Shown here piece by piece: positions 16,698-26,949 of a DNA stretch of 56,336 nt. The notes under the pieces were generated by a model. That model saw only the letters and a program-made list of their open reading frames with translations. It did no database searches and was not told the origin of the DNA. Position 1 is the stretch's first letter; every line of letters starts with the position of its first letter. Position numbers and translations under genes: made by a program. Origin of the DNA: Bryobacteraceae bacterium (lineage in GTDB: Bacteria > Acidobacteriota > Terriglobia > Bryobacterales > Bryobacteraceae); assembly GCA_025928545.1 (NCBI GenBank), contig JAICJH010000044.1:1-56336 (forward strand), read 5' to 3'.

Positions 16698-17169
16698 TTT
16701 TCGCGGCGTGGCACGAATGTCGTGGAGCGACAGAGCGCTCGCGACCGAATCGTTTGCCATGCTGGCGGCCGCCCGGTTGCTGGTCAAAACTTCAGCCGGA
16801 AAGCGCCTGATTGCCCGCATGGGCGGCTCGCGCGTGGCCCCTGAAGAGTCGGAGCAGGCTGCTTCTGCATCGGTAAGCGCGGCTGGTTCGGGGCGGGCTG
16901 CGCGCGTGGGGGCCATGGTGGAGCGGGCCGCGCGGTTCACCTGGTGGCGCAGCATGTGTCTCGAAAAAGCGTTAGCCGGCAAGTGGATGCTGCGGAGGCG
17001 GGGCATCAACAGCACAATGTACGTCGGGATGGCGAGGCAAGGGGCGGAATTCGTTGCTCACGCCTGGCTGGTGGGCGAGGGCCAGACCCTGACCGGAGCC
17101 GGTAACACGGTTTATGCGCCGCTCGCCGCATTCCGGGAGCCGGCGAAATCGCGTGCTCCAAGATCTTAA
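16666..17169 (+). CDS. Lasso-peptide B2-like leader peptidase (transglutaminase-like)
   Basis: The 167-residue protein has the B2 signature: WWRSMCLEKALAGKWMLRRR with the candidate catalytic Cys98, then GAEFVAHAWL with His132. B2 enzymes cut the leader from lasso precursors. Twelve residues after the His, where McjB has its catalytic Asp, there is Gly144 (TLTGAGN). B2 proteins from kinase-containing clusters often look similar here as far as I recall, so this may not mean loss of function. Residues 60-80 are an Ala/Ser-rich linker. The start at 16666 overlaps pqqD; ATG at 16717 is an alternative. Upstream partner is B1; the kinase and candidate precursor are on the facing strand just downstream. 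Confidence 0.75.
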   Translation: MQSFWRRWRRSFRGVARMSWSDRALATESFAMLAAARLLVKTSAGKRLIARMGGSRVAPEESEQAASASVSAAGSGRAARVGAMVERAARFTWWRSMCLEKALAGKWMLRRRGINSTMYVGMARQGAEFVAHAWLVGEGQTLTGAGNTVYAPLAAFREPAKSRAPRS

Positions 17170-17187
17170 CTCGCCGCAAGAAGTAAA

Positions 17188-18102
17188 TTAACCGGCGCTT
17201 TTACAGAGATCCGCTTCTATAGCGTCGGCAACGGCATCGAGGGTGCTCTCGTTGCGGGGGCGCTCCACAATATTCACCCGAACGCTGTCGGCCAGCCGGC
17301 ATATCTTGCCCAGGATCGCCGGCCAGTTTCGGATGGCATCCTGAAAACGGATTTTGTACAGATGGGCTCGCAGCGCCTCCAGCTTGTTGAGGCCGGATAA
17401 CGCTTTGATGTGGACGCCGGGGGAGTCGGACGGCTGAAGAATATAGATCGAATTCAGGGGCTGGGCAGTGTCGCAGAAATCATCGACCGGAAAGTGAAAT
17501 TTATCGAGCTGCGGGCGTAGTCGCTGGAATTCGGTTTGGCTGTAATTAAAATAATCCAGTGTCGCCTTCCAGAGTTTGAGCCGTGGAAAACCGGGGACCA
17601 CTTTCGGGGCTGCGCCAGGCGCCGAATGGTCGAACGACACCCCACTGATATCGTCGGCCAGGAGGCGGTTGCCTCGTCGAAGCAGCCCCAAAGTTGTGGC
17701 AGACTTTCCCGCGCCGATTTTTCCGACCAACATGGCGGCTCCGTTCGGCGATACAATCGTGTTGCCGTGCAGCGGCACCATGCCGCGCTGGAAAAGCAAA
17801 GCACCGGTGGAGCTTCCCAGGATGTGAAGGCGGGAAACTTCGTCCTGCGCCGGATCCCCCTCGAACTGCACCAGATTACCGTCCTGAATCAGGCTCGCGA
17901 ATGGCACGGCCCTGAATCGTATTAACCATTTCTGGCCCTGGATTCGGGTGCGATCGCCATACCGAACCGTTGCGTCGCCACTCCATTCCGGGATTACGCC
18001 CCGGCGAATCTGGACCTGCGCTTTATCGTTGGTAACCGGAAGGCCGGGCAGGGGCAACTCGGAGCGCAACGTCAGACCAAACGCTCGATAGTTTTGCTCC
18101 AT
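17188..18102 (-). CDS. HPr kinase-like protein (lasso precursor-kinase type)
   Basis: The 304-residue protein contains the HprK-type nucleotide-binding core: Walker A LVGKIGAGKSATTLGLL (~residues 126-142) and Walker B LLADDISGVSF (Asp150-Asp151). The ~120 residues before it are a beta-rich domain seen in HprK-related kinases of natural-product clusters, not in true HPr kinases. In paeninodin-type lasso clusters the homologous kinase phosphorylates the C-terminal Ser of the precursor. Here it follows a 58-aa precursor-like ORF ending in Ser after 71 bases, on the same strand. The ATG at 18102 (MEQNYRAFGLTL) is used; the longer frame upstream would run through that small ORF. The gene faces B2, 18 bases away. 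Confidence 0.8.
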   Translation of the reverse strand: MEQNYRAFGLTLRSELPLPGLPVTNDKAQVQIRRGVIPEWSGDATVRYGDRTRIQGQKWLIRFRAVPFASLIQDGNLVQFEGDPAQDEVSRLHILGSSTGALLFQRGMVPLHGNTIVSPNGAAMLVGKIGAGKSATTLGLLRRGNRLLADDISGVSFDHSAPGAAPKVVPGFPRLKLWKATLDYFNYSQTEFQRLRPQLDKFHFPVDDFCDTAQPLNSIYILQPSDSPGVHIKALSGLNKLEALRAHLYKIRFQDAIRNWPAILGKICRLADSVRVNIVERPRNESTLDAVADAIEADLCKSAG

Positions 18103-18173
18103 CCCCACGCTCAATCTACCACGCGCGCCGGGTTTTGAGGCGCGTTGCCGCACAGCCGGACTAGAGCGGGCAG

Positions 18174-18350
18174 CTAAGAGCCCGTGCTGCCGCTGGAGTT
18201 CTCCGGAATGCCCGGAATTTCGCCGGAAGCGGTAGCGGTAAAGTTCAGCACTATCAGGCGCGGAGTTGTCCAGCGCTTTTTGAATTTTGAGTGCCGGCAC
18301 CGTGCCTTTTTTGCAGGAAATGCCGCGCCGACGGCTTGGATTCGTTCCAT
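18174..18350 (-). CDS. Candidate lasso-type precursor peptide (58 aa)
   Basis: This small frame begins at the first ATG after an in-frame stop and ends in TAG at 18174-18176. Residues 1-40 are basic and leader-like, with KKRWTTPRLIVLNFTAT resembling the Y-x-x-P-x-L leader motif bound by B1 proteins (Trp for Tyr). The C-terminus reads SGEIPGIPENSSGSTGS. With Thr40 at position -2, a core starting at Ser42 would place Glu at position 9, right for a 9-residue macrolactam ring. A core starting at Gly43 would give an 8-residue ring. The peptide ends in Ser, the residue phosphorylated in paeninodin-type systems. It sits 30 bases after the deacetylase and 71 before the kinase. The ribosome binding site (AAGGG) is too close to the ATG. 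Expression is unproven. Confidence 0.55.
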   Translation of the reverse strand: MERIQAVGAAFPAKKARCRHSKFKKRWTTPRLIVLNFTATASGEIPGIPENSSGSTGS

Positions 18351-18380
18351 GCCCTTCTATCGGCACTCCCGGGGAGAACT

Positions 18381-19403
18381 TTAGCCGGTAGTCTGAATCA
18401 ATCCACCCGAAGCGGCGCCATTCTCGATGTTTTCAGCCGGATAGCAGTCCCTCATGGTCAGGCTTTGAAATTGGTATTTATCGCGGAGAAAGCGATAGTG
18501 CTCCAGAATGCTGCGGAGAAAGCCAAGATTCTGCTCCGTATGCGTTCCGAAATTGTGGGGATGCCACCAGAGGTGAAATACACGACCGTGCATCGCGGCG
18601 TCGGTCATAGACCGTTTGATACGCCTCAGCCGCAGGCCATCTAACGGCTTGAGAGCTGTATTGAAAGGGCGAAGAAACCGGCTTGCCCGAATGTTGAACA
18701 TCCCGGCCGGACCCTTCGGTTCGCCCCGTTCGTAGGTCTGGTGCCCCGTCAGATTCACATAGGCATCGAAGAGGCGCGCAAGCCGACGAATGACGTGATT
18801 GCCCTGCCAGGTCCGCGGTTCATACATCCAGCCCTGCTCGTTGCCACGATATCCTCGGAGGCCAAGTTGGCTCAGGAGGCGTATGTGTTCCTCGCCATAT
18901 TGATTCCCGGGAAAGACGAGCGATTCTATTTGCACGCCGGCCTGTTTGGCAACCTGCATTGCGCGTTCGAGATCTATCCGGAACGCATCCGGCGTGAGTT
19001 TCTCTTCCAGAGCAAAGCAGTGCGAAAAGGTGTGCGTTGCCATCTCATGCCGGCCCTCACGGACGATCAGGTCGACCAGCGATCCGGCGAAATGATAAGG
19101 ATCGGCTTCTTCAGATTGCCCGATTTCTTTATCCAGATACTCCGGATACCAGTCGAACTTCGGATCTTTGTACCGGACCGGTGGTTGAGGGAGATTTTCG
19201 ATCAGTTCCGATTTGTTTCGAAAGAAAAGGGCGCCGACAGTGGCGAAGGTCGCCCGAATATCGTATTCGCGAAATAGCTGGAGAATGCCCGGGAGGGCAA
19301 CCCGGGTCCCCAACACGGCGGCGCCATACTCGGCAGGTGTTTTGATCGGATGGACACCCCAGAAGAGCTCGAAATCCAGCGAAATAATAAGAGCGCCACG
19401 CAT
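18381..19403 (-). CDS. Polysaccharide deacetylase-family protein
   Basis: The 340-residue protein has the NodB-type fold markers: ALIISLDFELFWG with the metal/catalytic Asp at the N-terminus, and REGRHEMATHTFSHCF with the H-x-x-x-H metal motif around residue 120. A later FHLWWHPHNFG block supplies another conserved His. Members remove N- or O-acetyl groups from sugars, or act on other amides. It has no signal peptide, so it is probably cytoplasmic. It is the first gene of a minus-strand run leading into the precursor-like ORF and the HprK-like kinase; whether it acts on an envelope glycan or in the peptide pathway is open. Confidence 0.85.
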   Translation of the reverse strand: MRGALIISLDFELFWGVHPIKTPAEYGAAVLGTRVALPGILQLFREYDIRATFATVGALFFRNKSELIENLPQPPVRYKDPKFDWYPEYLDKEIGQSEEADPYHFAGSLVDLIVREGRHEMATHTFSHCFALEEKLTPDAFRIDLERAMQVAKQAGVQIESLVFPGNQYGEEHIRLLSQLGLRGYRGNEQGWMYEPRTWQGNHVIRRLARLFDAYVNLTGHQTYERGEPKGPAGMFNIRASRFLRPFNTALKPLDGLRLRRIKRSMTDAAMHGRVFHLWWHPHNFGTHTEQNLGFLRSILEHYRFLRDKYQFQSLTMRDCYPAENIENGAASGGLIQTTG

Positions 19404-19576
19404 TAGTCAGGCAGGATATCCAGGTCAGGCGCGCCGGGAGCGGACCAAACTTTATGGTAGCGGACAGGGGTGTCGCAAAGCCATCCGGTGCGTCCCCTGG
19501 TGCATCCGCAACTAGCCAGGCTGGTGGTCGCTGCCACGCGCCAATTTCACAAAGGTGTCGTAAGGTAGTAGAGGCG

Positions 19577-20671
19577 ATGCCTTCCAGTCACCCCGGCCTG
19601 AGTGCTCTCCTGACCGTATTGAAGTCGCCGCCCCTGAGTGCCGAATTCGCGGACGATACTGATTTGTGGACCGAGGTGAAGCGCCTCGCCGATATCCATC
19701 GCTTCGCCGGGCTCCTTGCGCACCAGACTTCTCAGTGGCTGCCGGCACGCGAGAGGGCTTGGCGGGATCAGGTTCTCATGACCCACCACCGTCGCCATTC
19801 ACAGCGCCTTGCAGCACTGCGGAGAGTCGCGGACGCATTCCGGAGTGAAGGCATTGCTTCCTTATCGCTCAAGGGACCGCTGCTCGCGGAGCGGTATTAC
19901 AGTCTCCCGTTTCTCCGCCCAGCCAACGATCTCGACATTCTCATCGAGCAGCGCGATATCGGACCTTCCACCCGGTTGCTGGCGAAGCTGGGCTATCGTC
20001 TCAACGGCACTTATCCCTGGAAACTTCACTTCCGGGTGCAGCATGACCTGGAGTTCGCGCCAACTGAAGACTTATGCCGGGTTGAAATCCATTACAATCT
20101 GAGGTCTGCCAACAGGACGTTGGAGTCGTCGAAGTTCCTCGAGCGATCTGTCCCGTGGAAGTCCCCGACCGGTGAGCCGATCCAGGTTCTTAGCCGGGCC
20201 GATGAGGCCTTTTACGTGTGCATTCACGCGGCCAATCACGCTTTTCATCGGCTGCGCTGGTTGTACGACGCCATTACCATTGCCCGTACCCTGACCCCGG
20301 AAGACCGAAGCCGTGTGCGGGAAATGGCTATCGAATACCGTCAGACCGGGAACTTTGTTGCCGCAAGGCTCGCCGCGCGCGAGTTCTTCGACGAATCCCT
20401 CGAGCTCGATTGCGCAGGCTTTCCCGTGCCCCGATTATGGAGCCGGTTGGAACAGCGGCACACCCGAAACATGGTGGAACGCGTCGATGGAACTACCGCG
20501 ACCTTCGCCGAAAAGATCGGTTGCCGGCTGGACCTGTTCCGCATGGCAGGGTCGCCATGGGATGCCGCGCGGCTGTTCGCGTGGCAAGCGGATATCGAAT
20601 TACGAAAGCTATGGTATGACCTGCGTCACACAGCCGATCCCGGAACTCTGGCTCGCACGCTGCCGGACTGA
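19577..20671 (+). CDS. Nucleotidyltransferase-family protein (NTP_transf_5 type)
   Basis: The 364-residue protein carries the NTP_transf_5 pattern: ASLSLKGPLLAERYYSLPFL followed by RPANDLDILIEQRD, where the D-x-D motif would bind metal and nucleotide. It then has LCRVEIHYNLRS and a helical C-terminal half with CIHAANHAFHRLRWLYD. Proteins of this family often accompany lasso B1/B2/kinase genes and exopolysaccharide loci. The target is unknown. The ATG at 19577 (MPSSHPGLSALL) is preferred over 19454 because the extension is low-complexity. It is divergent from the deacetylase and convergent with gyrB, 7 bases apart. Confidence 0.8.
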   Translation: MPSSHPGLSALLTVLKSPPLSAEFADDTDLWTEVKRLADIHRFAGLLAHQTSQWLPARERAWRDQVLMTHHRRHSQRLAALRRVADAFRSEGIASLSLKGPLLAERYYSLPFLRPANDLDILIEQRDIGPSTRLLAKLGYRLNGTYPWKLHFRVQHDLEFAPTEDLCRVEIHYNLRSANRTLESSKFLERSVPWKSPTGEPIQVLSRADEAFYVCIHAANHAFHRLRWLYDAITIARTLTPEDRSRVREMAIEYRQTGNFVAARLAAREFFDESLELDCAGFPVPRLWSRLEQRHTRNMVERVDGTTATFAEKIGCRLDLFRMAGSPWDAARLFAWQADIELRKLWYDLRHTADPGTLARTLPD

Positions 20672-20678
20672 CGCTGTG

Positions 20679-23111
<2,433 letters not shown>

Positions 23112-23186
23112 TCAAAATTCTAAATTCGTGTCTGCGTATTACTCGTTGTACAGCTTGCCGGACCCGGGCACGGTTGGCTGTGGCCG

Positions 23187-24293
23187 TCAGATGCGCATCG
23201 GCATCACGACATAGCGGTATTCGTCACGTGATTCAGTTCCGGCCGGCTGCAATTCCCCGGCGCTCTTCTGATCTTTGAGTGAGAAAGCAACCTGCTCCTG
23301 GGGAACCGCGCGCAGGAAGTCGAGCAGGTATTGTGCGTTAAAACCAATTTCGAGTTCCGGACCGGTGTACTCGGCCGGAACACTTTCTTCAGATTCGCCG
23401 GTCTCGAGAGAGGATGCAAAGATCCGGATCTCACCAGCTCCGAACTGGACGCGGATCGCACGGGAACGTTCGTCCGCGAACTGGGCGACCCGCTCGATCG
23501 CGGCTTTCGCCTCATCTTTCGAGACAGTCGCGATATTGGAATTGTCCTGCGGCAACACGCGATCGTAATCCGGGAAATTACCGGTCAGTTTGCGTGTGAT
23601 CAGCAATCTTGGCCCGAATTCGAAGAATAGGTGATTGTCGTCGCCCGAGAAACCTGCCTGCGCGTCATCGGCGGCGCCGTCGGCCAGACGAGTAATCTCC
23701 GTCATGGCTTTGCGCGGCACCAATGAGCGGTACGCGCCCTGTCCGCCTGTTGTGGAATGCGTGTAGGCCAGCCTGTGGCCATCGGTTGCCACCATCGTGA
23801 GGCCGTTGTCGCCCAAAAGCAGGAGTGCGCCGTTCAGGGTGAAGCGGCTTTCTTCCATCGAGATGGCAAACATGGTGCGGCTGATCATCGCCGTGAGTTG
23901 CTTCATCGGAATGCGAGCCACGGTTTCAGGCATGGGCGGTAATTCCGGAAAGCTCTCGCGGCTCATGCCGGCGATCCTGGTTCGCGAACGGCCGCAGTTA
24001 AACGAAGCCCAGTGATTCTCGGCGAACTTCACGGTTATGTCGGCATCCGGCAGCAGGCGCACGTAATCCAGCAGTTTTCTTGCAGGGATCGTTCCCGAGC
24101 CTTCTTTCTTAATTTTCGCCGGACACGAAGTTCTCATGCCCAGTTCAAGATCGGTAGCGGTGAGATAGAGGCGATCTCCCCGGGCTTCCAGAAGAACATT
24201 GGACAGAATCGGAATCGTCGTTTTCTTTTCGACGACACCCTGCAACAAGCCCAGCTCACGAGCCAGGTCAGCCTTACCGACAGTAAACTCCAT
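23187..24293 (-). CDS. dnaN: DNA polymerase III beta sliding clamp
   Basis: DnaN forms the ring that tethers the replicative polymerase to DNA. The 368-residue product has the expected three-domain length, the N-terminus MEFTVGKADLARELGLLQGV, LEARGDRLYLTATDLELG, and the C-terminal YRYVVMPMRI, the conserved Y-x-V-M-P-M/I-R-L/I end. GGAAGGA lies five bases before the ATG, an excellent ribosome binding site. It is transcribed away from the candidate oriC and followed by gyrB after 81 bases. Confidence 0.97.
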   Translation of the reverse strand: MEFTVGKADLARELGLLQGVVEKKTTIPILSNVLLEARGDRLYLTATDLELGMRTSCPAKIKKEGSGTIPARKLLDYVRLLPDADITVKFAENHWASFNCGRSRTRIAGMSRESFPELPPMPETVARIPMKQLTAMISRTMFAISMEESRFTLNGALLLLGDNGLTMVATDGHRLAYTHSTTGGQGAYRSLVPRKAMTEITRLADGAADDAQAGFSGDDNHLFFEFGPRLLITRKLTGNFPDYDRVLPQDNSNIATVSKDEAKAAIERVAQFADERSRAIRVQFGAGEIRIFASSLETGESEESVPAEYTGPELEIGFNAQYLLDFLRAVPQEQVAFSLKDQKSAGELQPAGTESRDEYRYVVMPMRI

Positions 24294-24610
24294 TTGAGTC
24301 CTTCCGCTCCTCTCTCTAAAAGCTCAATCGCGCCTGAAATTCTCCGTCGCCGCAGACCCCATTCAGTGGGCATAAAACTGAGCCCTCGCCCCCTTCTTCT
24401 ACGGTATTGAATGAATACGTATTCAGTACCGTATCAGTAGGTTCTGTCAAAATGTGGAAGTCTCTCTAAATTATACAAAAAAAAAGACGTTCTGGCTAAT
24501 TGGGTTTGTGCAAACAATCCGCGCTCCAAGTTGGAAACAGCGCCCGTCACTCTTTTTACACAGAGATCCAGAGGATTTATTCGACCCCCTCTGTGCAAAT
24601 CCAGCTAAGT
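24294..24610. other. Candidate replication origin (oriC) between dnaA and dnaN
   Basis: This 317-base gap between dnaN and dnaA is much more AT-rich than its surroundings, especially 24461-24490 (ctaaattatacaaaaaaaaa), which could be an unwinding element. Four DnaA-box-like 9-mers are seen. TTATACAAA at 24471 and TTTTACACA at 24554 each differ from TTATNCACA at one position. On the other strand, boxes at 24507-24515 and 24592-24600 keep the TNCACA core with two differences. An inverted repeat lies at 24401-24432. The position, composition and boxes together support an origin, though no perfect TTATCCACA box is present. Confidence 0.6.
24401..24432. repeat. Inverted repeat with nested palindrome in the origin region
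   Basis: ACGGTATTGAAT (24401-24412) pairs with ATTCAGTACCGT (24421-24432) with one mismatch around an 8-base loop. A perfect 14-base palindrome, TGAATACGTATTCA (24412-24425), is nested in it, offset by two bases. It could be a protein-binding operator near dnaN or an origin element; there is no T-run. Confidence 0.7.
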
Positions 24611-25918
24611 TCACTGGAATGAGTCGATTATGCTGTTGATCATCTTGTTGAGTTCGGGATTCTGCTGCCGCTCTTTGCCGATCTTATCCACCGAGTGAAT
24701 GACGGTCGTATGATGCTTGCCGCCAAACGCTCTCCCGATCTCCGGCAATGAGGCCTGAGTCAGCTCCTTCGTGATGAACATGGCCACCTGGCGAGGGACA
24801 ACGATCTCTTTCCGATTGCTCTTTTCACGGAGCTGCGACGGTTTGATTCCGTACTTTTCAGACACCGCTTTCATGATGGAATCGATCGTAATCCGGCGTT
24901 CCTGTTTTTCCATCAGGTGCTTCAGGACCTGCCGGGCCATCAGGGCCGAGATGGGCGTCTGGGTCAGCGAAGAGTAGGCGATGAGCTTCGTAAGAGCGCC
25001 TTCGAGCTCCCGCACATTGGATTTTGTCTTTTCGGCGATGAAGGCGCAGACTTCGGCGGGAAGTTGCACGCCGTCAATCTCCGCTTTCTTCTGGAGAATT
25101 GCCATTCGCGTCTCGAGATCGGGCGCCTGAATGTCAGCCATCAGACCCCACTCGAATCTGGAACGCAGGCGTTCTACCAGGCCACCAATATCTTTGGGCT
25201 GGCAATCGCTCGAGATGACGATCTGCTTCTGCGCGTCATGGAGTTCGTTGAAGGTGTGGAAGAATTCTTCCTGAGTACGGTCGCGCGATCCCAGCGACTG
25301 AATATCGTCGATCAGCAGTACGTCGGCAGTCCTGTAACGTTCGCGGAGTTGCGCCATCCTGCCAAGCTTGATGCCGCTGACCACCTCATTCGTAAATCGC
25401 TCGCTGGTGGTATAGATGATGCGCATCTTCCCGCGGGCAATCATTGCCCGTCCAATGGCATGCATCAGGTGAGTCTTGCCCATTCCGACTCCGCCGTACA
25501 GGTAAAGAGGATTGTAACGTCTGGATGGATCGACAGCGACCGCCTGAGCTGCCGCATGAGCAAACTGGTTACATGCACCTACAACAAACGAGTCGAACGT
25601 AAACTTCGGATTCAGCGTGATCGGGGATTCGAGTTCAACTGCATGGCCGCCCGGTGCGCCGGGGCGTGAGCCATCTACAGTGAACGCAACTTTCTCAATT
25701 CCGATGCCGAGAGCGCGGGCCAGCGAATCGATCTGAATGCCGTATTCGTCCTCGAGAAAAGCCATCGTGCCTTCGTCCGGAACGGTAACCGTGAGGATCT
25801 TGTTTTCAAGGCTGGAGAAGTTCGCCCGCAGAATCCAGTTCTGATAGCTCTCCGCGCTCAGCTTTTTGGCAAGCTGTTCTTTGACAAGATCCCAGGGTGT
25901 TCGATGGCCATCATTCAC
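24611..25918 (-). CDS. dnaA: Chromosomal replication initiator DnaA
   Basis: DnaA binds oriC boxes, oligomerises with ATP and opens the duplex. The 435-residue protein shows domain I (WDLVKEQLAKKLSAESYQNW), a short linker, and the AAA+ domain with Walker A YLYGGVGMGKTHLMHAIG and Walker B LLIDDIQSL. Domain IV has the DnaA-box-binding helix GRAFGGKHHTTVIHSVDKI. The start is GTG at 25918, with GAGGAG about 12 bases upstream. It is the gene from which the candidate origin and dnaN follow. Confidence 0.97.
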   Translation of the reverse strand: MNDGHRTPWDLVKEQLAKKLSAESYQNWILRANFSSLENKILTVTVPDEGTMAFLEDEYGIQIDSLARALGIGIEKVAFTVDGSRPGAPGGHAVELESPITLNPKFTFDSFVVGACNQFAHAAAQAVAVDPSRRYNPLYLYGGVGMGKTHLMHAIGRAMIARGKMRIIYTTSERFTNEVVSGIKLGRMAQLRERYRTADVLLIDDIQSLGSRDRTQEEFFHTFNELHDAQKQIVISSDCQPKDIGGLVERLRSRFEWGLMADIQAPDLETRMAILQKKAEIDGVQLPAEVCAFIAEKTKSNVRELEGALTKLIAYSSLTQTPISALMARQVLKHLMEKQERRITIDSIMKAVSEKYGIKPSQLREKSNRKEIVVPRQVAMFITKELTQASLPEIGRAFGGKHHTTVIHSVDKIGKERQQNPELNKMINSIIDSFQ

Positions 25919-26206
25919 AAGACAAAAATTCTCCTCACGAGGCCAGAATTCGACCTCAGGGCCAGAGGCTCACGCCTCGCTCGACTATTCATTGATCACT
26001 GCAGGACGGAGGCCATATCTGACTTCCGCGATACTGCGAACAGGTCGTAGTCTAGCACAGGTGGGGTTTGTTTCAGCTACGTTTTAATGAGCCATTTCAC
26101 GCTCTTTCCAGGCCATAAAAAGCCCGGCGTGAAACAGAACCTTCCATGCTGTTGAGCTTAAAAACAAACCGACAAATTTGCCGCCGGATAGTACACCGGC
26201 ACAGCA

Positions 26207-26680
26207 TTATCCCGGGTACGCGGTGACATGATCTCTGGCCAGCAGATGATCGATATGGTGCTGCATATGGAGAACGTAATCTTCGATCAGGAACTGTAGT
26301 GTTACGCCCTCACCTGAGCCGACATAGCACTTCGTAAGCAGCTTTTCTTCGGGTACGGCAGCCAGCAGATTCAATAAAAAACGATTGTAGTGGAACCAGA
26401 AATCAACGATTTTCAACCATGGCATCTCCTGATATCGGTGCACGCTTACCCAATCGTTCTGAGCGTACGGAGGGCCGCGGAATTCAGGCTCCATCATGGC
26501 TCGGGCGAACCGGATGTGATTGTTAGCCGCCGAATCGATCAGGTGTCCCATTTCTTCTCGGGGCGACCACGTCTCGTCTCCGGCGGGCCGCACATCCGTC
26601 ACGGATTCCGGAAGGGCGCCGAGGTGCGGAAGTTCGCGTTCAATCAGCTGTTGCAGTGAAGCGGAAAGATCGACCGTCAT
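26207..26680 (-). CDS. DinB-family protein
   Basis: The 157-residue protein has the four-helix DinB layout with candidate metal ligands: EEMGHLIDSAANNHIRF (His in helix 2) and a C-terminal DYVLHMQHHIDHLLARD with several His. DinB-type proteins are metal-binding four-helix bundles; some are thiol-dependent transferases (the BSH/MSH/YfiT group), many have unknown roles. The ATG at 26680 is used; GTG at 26695 is an alternative. The 288 bases between this gene's 3' end and dnaA hold no gene I can support. Confidence 0.75.
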   Translation of the reverse strand: MTVDLSASLQQLIERELPHLGALPESVTDVRPAGDETWSPREEMGHLIDSAANNHIRFARAMMEPEFRGPPYAQNDWVSVHRYQEMPWLKIVDFWFHYNRFLLNLLAAVPEEKLLTKCYVGSGEGVTLQFLIEDYVLHMQHHIDHLLARDHVTAYPG

Positions 26681-26757
26681 GTATGATTGTGGCACGGAGA
26701 ACCCCGTAGCCGCCTCCAGCGCGGGGTGTGCTGTAGGATAGTTTTATACGTTCCGGT

Positions 26758-26787
26758 TTGACAGGCAGCCAGTTGACCGGGGAAAAT
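26758..26787 (+). promoter_or_regulatory. Candidate sigma-70 promoter of tRNA-Gly
   Basis: TTGACA at 26758-26763 is a perfect -35 box. GAAAAT at 26782-26787 is a fair -10 box, giving an 18-base spacer. The predicted start lies about a dozen bases before the tRNA. Confidence 0.4.
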
Positions 26788-26805
26788 AGAAGTTTCGCTG
26801 ATCAA

Positions 26806-26881
<76 letters not shown>

Positions 26882-26949
26882 TATTTTTCCACCCCGAATC
26901 CGGCGCCGTCTGCGACACATCCCAGTAGATACGGCGAGCGCGATTCCAA

